Positions 8,704 to 16,232 of a DNA stretch of 64,000 nt are shown here, piece after piece. Source of the DNA: Bhargavaea ullalensis. Its GTDB lineage: Bacteria; Bacillota; Bacilli; Bacillales_A; Planococcaceae. The position numbers were made by a program, and so were the translations under genes. The stretch lies in assembly GCF_040545425.1 (NCBI RefSeq), contig NZ_JBEPLW010000005.1; one strand, 5' to 3'. How positions within the stretch are numbered: position 1 is the stretch's first letter; every line of letters begins with the position of its first letter. Under the pieces are notes generated by a model. It was not told the origin of the DNA. It did no database searches and worked only from the letters and a program-made list of their open reading frames with translations.

Positions 8704-9606
8704 TTGGATATTTTATTCTCATCGGTCAAAGAGCTGGTCGCGCTTGCGGAGGAATCCGGCAAGCCGATTTCGGAAATCATGATCGAGCAGGAGATGCAGA
8801 TTACAAAGCGGACGAGAGAACAGGTCGTCTCGCAGATGGAACGCAACCTGGAAGTCATGGAGGAGGCGGTTGAGAAGGGGCTGAAGGGCGTCCACTCGAC
8901 TTCCGGACTGACCGGCGGAGATGCGGTGCTGCTCCAGACGTATATCAAGAGCGGCAATTCGCTGTCGGGCGATCTGCTGCTCGACGCGGTCAGCAAAGCC
9001 GTCGCGACCAATGAAGTGAACGCGGCGATGGGCATGATTTGCGCCACGCCGACCGCCGGGGCAGCAGGCATCGTGCCGGGGACGCTGTTCGCGGTGAAGG
9101 AAAAGCTGAATCCGACGCGGGAGCAGATGGTCAACTTCCTCTTCACGTCGGGCGCTTTCGGTTTCGTTGTCGCTAACAACGCGTCGATCTCGGGAGCGGC
9201 GGGCGGCTGCCAGGCGGAAACCGGCTCCGCCGCCTCGATGGCTGCGGCCGCCATCGTGGAGATGGCGGGCGGTACGCCCCAGCAGAGCGCGCATGCCTTC
9301 TCGATCGTCATGAAAAACATGCTCGGCCTCGTCTGTGACCCGGTTGCCGGCCTTGTCGAAGTGCCGTGCGTCAAGCGTAACGCAATGGGAGCCGCGAAGG
9401 CGCTCGTCGGTGCGGACATGGCGCTTGCGGGTATCGTCAGCGTGATCCCGACGGACGAAGTGATCGAGGCGATGCACCGGATCGGCCGTTCGATGCCTTC
9501 CGCACTGCGTGAAACGGCCAAGGGCGGCCTTGCGGCGACGCCGACCGGCAAGCGGCTCGAATCGGAAATCTTCGGAAAGAAGGCAGCCGAAAGTGGCGTT
9601 GAGTGA
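8704..9606 (+). CDS. sdaAA: L-serine dehydratase, iron-sulfur-dependent, alpha subunit
   Basis: This is the catalytic subunit of the two-chain serine dehydratase, 300 residues from TTG at 8704 (AAAGGGGG upstream). The conserved cysteines that carry the [4Fe-4S] cluster sit in GGCQAETG, GLVCDPVAG and VPCVKRNAMGA; CATPTAGAAGIVPG is the family signature. A longer in-frame ATG at 8677 overlaps sdaAB and lies before the ribosome site, so I reject it. The stop overlaps the recG start by 14 nt. Confidence 0.95.
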   Translation: MDILFSSVKELVALAEESGKPISEIMIEQEMQITKRTREQVVSQMERNLEVMEEAVEKGLKGVHSTSGLTGGDAVLLQTYIKSGNSLSGDLLLDAVSKAVATNEVNAAMGMICATPTAGAAGIVPGTLFAVKEKLNPTREQMVNFLFTSGAFGFVVANNASISGAAGGCQAETGSAASMAAAAIVEMAGGTPQQSAHAFSIVMKNMLGLVCDPVAGLVEVPCVKRNAMGAAKALVGADMALAGIVSVIPTDEVIEAMHRIGRSMPSALRETAKGGLAATPTGKRLESEIFGKKAAESGVE

Positions 9607-11635
9607 CCCTGTCGATACCCTGAAGGGAATCGGAAGGGAAGCGGCGAAGAATCTGGGGGAACTCGGAATCGAAACAGTCGGTGACCTGGTCATGCACTTT
9701 CCGTACCGGCACGATGACAACCGTTTGAAAGACCTGGCGGAAACGCCGCATGAAGAACGCGTCACCATTGAAGGAAGGGTCGAAAGCGAACCTTCCGTTT
9801 TCTTTTCCGGGCGCAATAAATCCCGCCTGCAGATCCGGATGCTGGCCGGACGCCATCTCGTCAAGGCCGTGTTTTTCAACCAGCATTATCTGAAAGACCG
9901 GCTCGCCCCGGGCATGACGATCACCGTAACCGGAAAATGGGACCGCGGCCGGCAAATCATCAACGTCAGCTCGTTCAAGGACGGCCCGAAGCGGGAAGGC
10001 GAGGATTTCGAGCCGGTGTACAGCCTGAAAGGCGGCATGCACCAGAAGACTTTCAGGAGATACATGAGGGCCGCATTGGATGCGGTCGCCGGAGAGATTG
10101 AAGACTGCCTGCCCGCTGAAATCCGGGACGGCTACCGGCTGCCCGGCATGGAAGAAGCCATCGAAGGCATGCACTTCCCGAAGAGCGCCGAACACGTGAA
10201 GCACGCCCGCCGCCGGTTTGTCTATGAGGAATTCCTCGGCTATCAGCTCAAGATGCAGGCGATGAAAAAAGTGAGGAAGGAAGCGGGGCAGGGGGCGGTG
10301 CTGCATTATGACATCGACAGGCTCCGACGGTTCATCGACTCGCTGCCGTTTGAATTGACGGGCGCGCAGAAACGCGTCGTCAACGAATTGTGCGCGGAAC
10401 TGAAGGAACCCGTGCGCATGAACCGGCTTCTCCAGGGTGATGTCGGTTCCGGCAAAACGGCGGTGGCGGCGATTGCGCTCTATGCCGCCATCACTGCCGG
10501 CGCTCAGGGGGCGCTCATGGCCCCGACCGAAATTTTGGCTGAACAGCATGCCCAGACACTGGCAGACTGGCTGGAGCCGCACGGAGTCCGGATTGCCCTG
10601 TTGTCGGGCTCCACGAAGGCGAAGGCCCGTCGCATCATCCTTGAACAGCTGGCGTCCGGGGAACTGGATCTCGTGATCGGCACGCATGCCCTCATCCAGC
10701 CTGATGTTTCATTCAAGCGGCTCGGCCTCGTCATCACCGACGAGCAGCACCGTTTCGGGGTGGCCCAGCGCCGCGTCCTGAAGGAAAAGGGCGAGGATCC
10801 GGACGTCCTGTTCATGACCGCGACCCCGATCCCGCGCACGCTTGCCATCACCGCATTCGGAGAAATGGATGTCTCGGTGCTGGACGAGATGCCGGCGGGC
10901 CGCCAGCCGATCGAAACGTACTGGACAAAGCGCGACTCGCTCACCGCCGTGCTCCGCAGAATGGGGGACGAACTCGGCGCAGGCAGGCAGGCGTATGTCA
11001 TCTGTCCGCTCATCGAGGAGTCCGACAAACTGGATGTCCAGAACGCTGTTGATATGTACGACCAGATCCGACAATACTTTGGCGGCCGTTTCCGGGTCGG
11101 ACTCATGCACGGACGGCTGCATCCCGATGAAAAAGAACAGGTGATGCGTGAATTTGCAGAGGGCCGGCTGAATGTGCTCGTCTCGACGACCGTCGTCGAA
11201 GTCGGCGTCAACGTGCCGAATGCCACATTCATGGTCATTTCAGACGCCGAGCGTTTCGGGCTTGCCCAGCTGCACCAGCTGCGGGGCAGGGTCGGCCGCG
11301 GGACGCAACAGTCCTATTGTGTGCTTCTGGCCGACCCGAAAACCGAAGTCGGCAAGGAGCGGATGCAGTCGATGACGGAGACGAACGACGGCTTCCGCCT
11401 TGCCGAAAAAGACCTGGAGCTCCGGGGGCCTGGTGACTTTTTCGGCAAGCGGCAAAGCGGCATGCCCGACTTCAAGGTTGCCGATCCCGTCCATGATTAC
11501 CGGGCGCTCAACACGGCCCGGCTGGATGCGGAACGGCTCATCGCAAGCGATGAGTTCTGGAATGAAACCGAATATGCCTGCCTGCGGAAGATGGTCGAAG
11601 ATTCCGGGGCGATGTCCGATGAACGGATCGATTGA
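9593..11635 (+). CDS. recG: ATP-dependent DNA helicase RecG
   Basis: RecG remodels stalled forks and branch-migrates Holliday junctions. From GTG at 9593 it has 680 residues: an N-terminal wedge/OB domain, Walker A GDVGSGKT (about 281-288), the DEQH box in ITDEQHRFG (about 380-388), and the C-terminal LHQLRGRVGRG motif VI. AGAAGG lies 9 nt before the GTG. A TTG six bases later is also possible, and the 28-residue extension to 9509 is a shadow of sdaAA. The gene lies in the order sdaAA-recG-fapR as in B. subtilis. The last codons are part of a terminator. Confidence 0.95.
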   Translation: MALSDPVDTLKGIGREAAKNLGELGIETVGDLVMHFPYRHDDNRLKDLAETPHEERVTIEGRVESEPSVFFSGRNKSRLQIRMLAGRHLVKAVFFNQHYLKDRLAPGMTITVTGKWDRGRQIINVSSFKDGPKREGEDFEPVYSLKGGMHQKTFRRYMRAALDAVAGEIEDCLPAEIRDGYRLPGMEEAIEGMHFPKSAEHVKHARRRFVYEEFLGYQLKMQAMKKVRKEAGQGAVLHYDIDRLRRFIDSLPFELTGAQKRVVNELCAELKEPVRMNRLLQGDVGSGKTAVAAIALYAAITAGAQGALMAPTEILAEQHAQTLADWLEPHGVRIALLSGSTKAKARRIILEQLASGELDLVIGTHALIQPDVSFKRLGLVITDEQHRFGVAQRRVLKEKGEDPDVLFMTATPIPRTLAITAFGEMDVSVLDEMPAGRQPIETYWTKRDSLTAVLRRMGDELGAGRQAYVICPLIEESDKLDVQNAVDMYDQIRQYFGGRFRVGLMHGRLHPDEKEQVMREFAEGRLNVLVSTTVVEVGVNVPNATFMVISDAERFGLAQLHQLRGRVGRGTQQSYCVLLADPKTEVGKERMQSMTETNDGFRLAEKDLELRGPGDFFGKRQSGMPDFKVADPVHDYRALNTARLDAERLIASDEFWNETEYACLRKMVEDSGAMSDERID

Positions 11636-11661
11636 ATCTCTCTGTTCATCGGATATTTTTT
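11615..11661 (+). terminator. Terminator of recG, stem partly in coding sequence
   Basis: Ten-bp perfect arms (11615-11624 and 11644-11653) with a 19-nt loop that includes the recG stop codon, followed by six T residues. The left arm encodes the last residues of RecG. Confidence 0.8.
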
Positions 11662-11759
11662 GTCCCGGATGACAAAGAACAAGAAGAAACCGGACCCCTA
11701 TCTGGGGGAACGGCAGCCGCCGACTGCGGAAATCCCCGTTCCGGCGCACCGAAACCTGC

Positions 11760-11788
11760 TTGCATTCTCCCAACCGAGTTTATATACT
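11760..11788 (+). promoter_or_regulatory. Sigma-A promoter of the fapR-plsX-fabD-fabG operon
   Basis: TTGCAT (11760-11765), a 17-nt spacer and TATACT (11783-11788). The FapR operator begins 5 nt after the -10 box and so covers the expected transcription start. Confidence 0.85.
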
Positions 11789-11792
11789 GATG

Positions 11793-11809
11793 TTAGTACC
11801 AAGTGCTAA
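11793..11809 (+). promoter_or_regulatory. FapR operator
   Basis: The 17-bp element TTAGTACCAAGTGCTAA is an imperfect palindrome close to the known FapR box (TTAGTACC core with an inverted half). FapR represses its own operon until malonyl-CoA or malonyl-ACP releases it. The site overlaps the predicted start of fapR transcription. Confidence 0.9.
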
Positions 11810-11824
11810 TCCGGTGGTGAAAAC

Positions 11825-12406
11825 ATGCGATTGCAGAAGAGGGAGCGGCAGCAGAAGCTGGCGGCGCTGCTCCGGGAAAACCCGGTGCTGACGGACGGTG
11901 ACCTGGCGGAGCACTTTTCCGTCAGTGTCCAGACAGTCCGTCTTGACCGGTTGGAGCTCGGCATCCCGGAATTGCGGGAGCGGCTGAAAGACATGGCGGC
12001 CCGCACGCTCGATGATGTGAAGGCGCTGCCGATCGATGAAGTGATCGGCGACATTCTCGACATCGAACTGGACAAGCGTGCGGTGTCGGTCTTTGATGTT
12101 TCGGAGGACCATGTCTTTCAGCGGAACGGCATCGCGCGCGGCCACCATCTGTTTGCGCAGGCGAATTCGCTGGCGGTCGCGGTGATCGACGACGACCTCG
12201 CCCTGACCGCCAGATCAGAGCTTGAGTTCAGAAAGCCTGTGCATGCGGGGGACCGTGTCGTGGCGAAGGCCGAAGTGGAACCGGGATCGGAAAAGCCCCG
12301 CCGGTCCATCGTCAAGGTGGTTTCGACCGTCGGGGAAGACACTGTTTTCACCGGGACATTCGAGATGTACCGGACCCATGAGCGCGGAAAAGAGGGACAG
12401 CGATGA
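11825..12406 (+). CDS. fapR: Malonyl-CoA-responsive repressor of lipid synthesis FapR
   Basis: This 193-residue regulator has an N-terminal helix-turn-helix at about 20-45 (LTDGDLAEHFSVSVQTVRLDR) and a C-terminal hot-dog fold that binds malonyl-CoA (about 70-190, including ARGHHLFAQANSLAVAVI). It represses fatty acid and phospholipid genes. The gene is the first of the fapR-plsX-fabD-fabG-acpP cluster, and its own promoter carries a FapR box, so autoregulation is very likely. The stop overlaps plsX by 4 nt. Confidence 0.96.
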   Translation: MRLQKRERQQKLAALLRENPVLTDGDLAEHFSVSVQTVRLDRLELGIPELRERLKDMAARTLDDVKALPIDEVIGDILDIELDKRAVSVFDVSEDHVFQRNGIARGHHLFAQANSLAVAVIDDDLALTARSELEFRKPVHAGDRVVAKAEVEPGSEKPRRSIVKVVSTVGEDTVFTGTFEMYRTHERGKEGQR

Positions 12407-13398
12407 TTATTGCAGTAGACGCGATGGGCGGCGACCACGCGCCGGACGCGGTTGTGGACGGCGTCATGGAGGCGCTTGCGGAATTCTCCGATATCCGGGT
12501 GCGCCTTTACGGCGACCGCGGGGCGATCGAAGCCCGCACCGGCGGGCATGAACGGCTTGAAGTCGTTCATTGCTCCGAGAAGGTGGAGAGCGAAGACGAG
12601 CCGGTGCGTGCGGTCAGGAGGAAAAAGGATGCGTCGATGGTGCGGATGGCACAGTCCGTGCGCGACAAAGAGGCGGACGCAGGGGTGAGCGCCGGGAATA
12701 CCGGCGCCCTCATGGCGTCCGGCCTGTTCGTTGTCGGCCGGATGGACGGCGTCGACCGTCCGGCACTCGCACCGACGCTGCCGACGGTTGACGGCCGGGG
12801 CTTCCTGATGCTCGACATGGGCGCGAACGCGGACGCAAAGGCCCAGCATCTTGCCCAGTATGCCGTCATGGGAAGCGTCTATGCCGAACAGGTCCGCGGC
12901 ATCCGGGAACCGCGTGTCGGCCTGCTGAATATCGGCACCGAAGAAAACAAAGGCAACGAACTGACAAAAGAAGCGCACCGGCTGATCAGCCGCGCGCCCG
13001 TCAATTTTATCGGGAACGTGGAAGCGCGCGATCTCCTGAACGGTGTGGCAGACGTTGTCGTCACCGACGGATTCACGGGCAACATGGTCCTCAAGACAAT
13101 CGAAGGCACCGCGCAGGGGCTCATGTACATGATCAAGGAAGCCTTCATGGCGACGACGAAAGGCAAAATCGCCGGGCTTCTCGCCAAGGACAACCTCGGC
13201 GGCCTCAAAAAGAAAATGGATTACACGGAATATGGAGGGGCGGGCCTTTTCGGACTGAAAGCCCCGCTGATCAAAGCACATGGATCGTCGAACGCCAATG
13301 CGATCAAAAACGCCATCCGGCAGGCAAAGACGATGGCGGAGTTTGAAGTGGCGGCCAGGATCGGAGAAACGATCGGAAGGATGGGGGAACATGAGTAA
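12403..13398 (+). CDS. plsX: Phosphate acyltransferase PlsX
   Basis: PlsX makes acyl-phosphate from acyl-ACP, the donor used by PlsY for glycerol-3-phosphate acylation; it is a peripheral membrane enzyme. The 331-residue protein starts MIIAVDAMGGDHAP and shows SAGNTGALMASG, LLNIGTEENKGNE and the TDGFTGNMVLKTIEG block typical of the family. It overlaps fapR by 4 nt and fabD by 8 nt, so it is translated from the FapR-controlled message. Confidence 0.97.
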   Translation: MIIAVDAMGGDHAPDAVVDGVMEALAEFSDIRVRLYGDRGAIEARTGGHERLEVVHCSEKVESEDEPVRAVRRKKDASMVRMAQSVRDKEADAGVSAGNTGALMASGLFVVGRMDGVDRPALAPTLPTVDGRGFLMLDMGANADAKAQHLAQYAVMGSVYAEQVRGIREPRVGLLNIGTEENKGNELTKEAHRLISRAPVNFIGNVEARDLLNGVADVVVTDGFTGNMVLKTIEGTAQGLMYMIKEAFMATTKGKIAGLLAKDNLGGLKKKMDYTEYGGAGLFGLKAPLIKAHGSSNANAIKNAIRQAKTMAEFEVAARIGETIGRMGEHE

Positions 13399-14335
13399 AA
13401 TCGCATTCGTATTCCCTGGACAGGGAGCACAGAAAGCAGGAATGGCTGCCGATTTCATCGGCGAAGGAAAGTCCGGAGCACATTTCCGGGAAGAAGCGGA
13501 TGAACGGCTCGGGTTTGGTCTTGGAACACTCATGATCGAAGGGCCGCAAGAAGAACTGACCCTTACATACAACGCGCAGCCGGCACTGCTGACTGCGGGA
13601 GCGGCAATCGACGCGGCGCTCAAGTCGGCGGGCATCCGCCCCGACTATGCGGCGGGCCACAGCCTCGGGGAGTACACGGCACTCGTTTCTGCCGGCGTCC
13701 TCGGATTCGGCGACGCGGCCCAAACCGTTCACCGCCGCGGGCTCTACATGAACGAAGCCGTACCGGCCGGAGAAGGGGCGATGGCGGCAATTCTCGGGCT
13801 CGGCGCGGAGGAATTGGGCCGGGTGACGGAGAACATTACAGAAAGCGGCGACCCGGTACAGCCGGCCAACCTGAACTGCCCGGGCCAGATTGCCATCTCC
13901 GGCAGCAAGAGAGGCGTGGAGCGGGCATGCGAGGCGGCGAAGGAAGCGGGTGCGAAGCGGGCGATCCCGCTTGACGTCAGCGGCCCCTTCCATTCCTCGC
14001 TCATGAAGCCGGCCTCGTCAAAACTCCGGGAACAACTGGATTCCGTCATCTTTAAACAACCGGACTATCCGGTCGTCTCCAATGTCACGGCCCGGCCGGA
14101 GCATGATCCGGCCAAGATGAAGGAACTTCTCGTCGAGCAGCTGTATTCCCCGGTGCGCTGGGAAGAATCGGTCCGTGAAATGATCCAAAACGGCGTGACG
14201 CTGTTCATCGAATGCGGACCCGGCGGCGTGCTGGCCGGGCTTATCCGCAAGATCGACCGGTCGGTCACAGTCCTGCGAGTGGAAGATGCGGAGTCGCTTG
14301 ACAAGGCCGTCGAGGCCGCGAAAGGATGGTCATGA
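13391..14335 (+). CDS. fabD: Malonyl-CoA:ACP transacylase FabD
   Basis: FabD transfers malonyl groups from CoA to ACP, supplying the elongation cycle. The 314-residue protein begins MSKIAFVFPGQGAQ and has the nucleophile elbow GHSLGEY with Ser91; GPFHSSLM carries the likely catalytic His. The ATG at 13391 overlaps plsX by 8 nt and follows GGGGGA. Upstream in-frame starts lie inside plsX and are not needed. fabG starts directly after the stop. Confidence 0.97.
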   Translation: MSKIAFVFPGQGAQKAGMAADFIGEGKSGAHFREEADERLGFGLGTLMIEGPQEELTLTYNAQPALLTAGAAIDAALKSAGIRPDYAAGHSLGEYTALVSAGVLGFGDAAQTVHRRGLYMNEAVPAGEGAMAAILGLGAEELGRVTENITESGDPVQPANLNCPGQIAISGSKRGVERACEAAKEAGAKRAIPLDVSGPFHSSLMKPASSKLREQLDSVIFKQPDYPVVSNVTARPEHDPAKMKELLVEQLYSPVRWEESVREMIQNGVTLFIECGPGGVLAGLIRKIDRSVTVLRVEDAESLDKAVEAAKGWS

Positions 14336-15082
14336 ATGGGCAAGCTTGAAGGAAAGGCCGCGATCGTCACCGGCGCCTCCCGCGGAATCGGACGCGCGAT
14401 CGCGATCCGGCTCGCTGCGGAAGGGGCCCGCGTGGCCGTCAACTTCGCCGGGAGCGAAGACAAAGCGAATGAAACGGTCAGCCTCATCGAGGAAGCGGGC
14501 GGGGAAGCATTCGCAATCCGCGCATCCGTCACCGATGCCGACGATGTGAAGCGGATGGTCGACGAAACAGTGTCCCGGTTCGGTTCGGTAGACATACTTG
14601 TCAACAATGCGGGCATTACAAAAGACAATCTGCTCATGCGCATGAAGGAAGACGAATGGGATGACGTACTCGACACGAACCTGAAAGGCGTCTTCCTCTG
14701 CACGAAGGCGGTCGCCCGCCCGATGATGAAGAAGCGCGCAGGGGCCATCGTCAATTTGGCGTCGGTCGTCGGCGTGGCAGGCAATGCCGGCCAGGCCAAC
14801 TATGTGGCGGCGAAAGCCGGCGTCATCGGCCTCACGAAAACCGCTGCGAAGGAGCTCAGCGCACGCGGCATCCGTGTGAATGCCGTGGCGCCCGGCTTCA
14901 TCACAACCGACATGACGGACAAGCTTCCCGAAGAAGTGAAAGAGGGCATGCTCGGCCAGATCCCGCTCGGCAAACTCGGTTCCGCCGAAAGCGTGGCGAA
15001 TGCGGTGCTGTTCCTCGCGTCGGCAGATTCGGATTATATTACAGGCCAGACTCTCCATGTGGACGGCGGTATGGTAATGTAA
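14336..15082 (+). CDS. fabG: 3-oxoacyl-[ACP] reductase FabG
   Basis: This is an NADPH-dependent short-chain dehydrogenase that reduces 3-oxoacyl-ACP. The 248 residues include the cofactor motif TGASRGIG (12-19), NNAG (90-93) and the catalytic Ser143, Tyr156 and Lys160 (YVAAK). It abuts fabD with no gap and is followed after 34 nt by acpP. The context leaves little doubt that this is the fatty-acid-synthesis paralogue rather than another SDR. Confidence 0.97.
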   Translation: MGKLEGKAAIVTGASRGIGRAIAIRLAAEGARVAVNFAGSEDKANETVSLIEEAGGEAFAIRASVTDADDVKRMVDETVSRFGSVDILVNNAGITKDNLLMRMKEDEWDDVLDTNLKGVFLCTKAVARPMMKKRAGAIVNLASVVGVAGNAGQANYVAAKAGVIGLTKTAAKELSARGIRVNAVAPGFITTDMTDKLPEEVKEGMLGQIPLGKLGSAESVANAVLFLASADSDYITGQTLHVDGGMVM

Positions 15083-15116
15083 GAAAGGATGAATTCCGTG
15101 AGAGGAGGTGAATGGT

Positions 15117-15353
15117 TTGGCAACTGTACTCGAACGCGTAACGAAAGTGGTCGTCGACCGCCTCGGCGTAGACGAAAGCGAAGTAAAGCCTGAGGCTTCC
15201 TTCCGTGAAGAACTCGGCGCCGACTCTCTGGATGTCGTGGAACTCGTCATGGAGCTGGAAGATGAGTTCGATCTTGAAATTTCCGATGAAGATGCGGAGA
15301 AGATCGGTACTGTCGGCGACGCCGTCAACTATATCGAACAAAAAGTCGGCTGA
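15117..15353 (+). CDS. acpP: Acyl carrier protein
   Basis: ACP carries growing acyl chains on a phosphopantetheine arm. The 78-residue acidic protein has the attachment site GADSLDVVEL with Ser37. The TTG at 15117 lies 6 nt after a near-perfect AGGAGGTG. A GTG at 15108 is in frame but sits within that ribosome site, so I reject it. This start gives MATVLERVTK, as in other Bacillales ACPs. It is the last gene of the FapR operon, before a terminator. Confidence 0.97.
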   Translation: MATVLERVTKVVVDRLGVDESEVKPEASFREELGADSLDVVELVMELEDEFDLEISDEDAEKIGTVGDAVNYIEQKVG

Positions 15354-15364
15354 CCGGCTTAATG

Positions 15365-15407
15365 GAGGCGGCTGCCGTACCTTCGGGGAAAGCGGGCCGC
15401 CTCTTTT
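15365..15407 (+). terminator. Terminator of the fapR-acpP operon
   Basis: Perfect 8-bp GC-rich arms (15365-15372 and 15396-15403), a 23-nt loop, then four T residues. Confidence 0.75.
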
Positions 15408-15412
15408 CCATT

Positions 15413-15441
15413 TTGCGAAAAATGGCGGGAACAGTTAAACT
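15413..15441 (+). promoter_or_regulatory. Candidate sigma-A promoter of rnc-smc-ftsY
   Basis: TTGCGA (15413-15418), 17 nt, TAAACT (15436-15441), directly after the acpP terminator and 31 nt upstream of the rnc ATG. Confidence 0.6.
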
Positions 15442-15472
15442 GTGCATATATCCAACCGAAAGGCAGATCATC

Positions 15473-16231
15473 ATGACCATGAATCGAAAAGAACGGCAAC
15501 ACCGTGATTCTTATCCGGAATCCGTCCAACGCAAATTTGAGGGATTCCAGGAGGAGTTTGAAATCACCTTCAGCGACCCGTCCCTTCTGTACAAGGCATT
15601 CACGCATTCATCCTATGTGAATGAGCACCGGAAGCGGATCCGTGATGACAACGAGCGGCTCGAGTTCCTCGGCGATGCCGTGCTTGAGCTGACCGTCTCC
15701 CGCTTTCTTTTTGACACGTATCCATCCATGAGCGAAGGCGAACTGACCAAGCTCCGCGCCGCGATCGTCTGTGAACCATCACTCGTCCAGTTTGCAAGCG
15801 AGCTCGGTTTCGGACGGTATGTCCTGCTCGGCAAGGGCGAGGAGCAGACGGGCGGCCGGACGCGCCCGGCACTGCTGGCCGACGTGTTCGAGGCGTTTGT
15901 CGGCGCCCTTTATCTTGACCACGGCTTCGATGAAGTCCTCAAGTTCCTCGAGGGCGTCGTCTTCCCGAAAGTGAAAGTCGGTGCTTTTTCCCATGTGATG
16001 GATTATAAGAGCCAGCTTCAGGAAATCGTCCAGCAAAAGTCGGGCGGCAACCTGCAATATCAGATCATCGAGGAAAAAGGCCCCGCCCACGACCGCATCT
16101 TCGTTTCTTCCGTGTCCGTTGATCATGAGGAACTGGGAAAAGGGGAAGGGAAATCCAAAAAAGAAGCGGAGCAGCTTGCAGCCCGCCATGCCATCGCCGA
16201 GCTGAAGAAAACGGAAGGGCAGGCGGACTGA
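15473..16231 (+). CDS. rnc: Ribonuclease III
   Basis: RNase III cleaves double-stranded RNA, including rRNA precursors and scRNA. The 252-residue protein has the catalytic signature ERLEFLGDAVLEL, a second acidic site DVFEAFVGALYLDHG, and a C-terminal dsRNA-binding domain ending with GKSKKEAEQLAARHAIAEL. ATG 15473 or 15479 could both be used; AAAGG lies 11 nt before the first. A longer reading from 15362 would cross the acpP terminator. smc starts one base after the stop, as in B. subtilis. Confidence 0.95.
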   Translation: MTMNRKERQHRDSYPESVQRKFEGFQEEFEITFSDPSLLYKAFTHSSYVNEHRKRIRDDNERLEFLGDAVLELTVSRFLFDTYPSMSEGELTKLRAAIVCEPSLVQFASELGFGRYVLLGKGEEQTGGRTRPALLADVFEAFVGALYLDHGFDEVLKFLEGVVFPKVKVGAFSHVMDYKSQLQEIVQQKSGGNLQYQIIEEKGPAHDRIFVSSVSVDHEELGKGEGKSKKEAEQLAARHAIAELKKTEGQAD

Positions 16232-16232
16232 T

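Noticed and set aside
11669..11809. A 46-codon open frame between recG and fapR
   Set aside because: It lacks a ribosome site, runs through the fapR promoter and operator, and resembles no known family.
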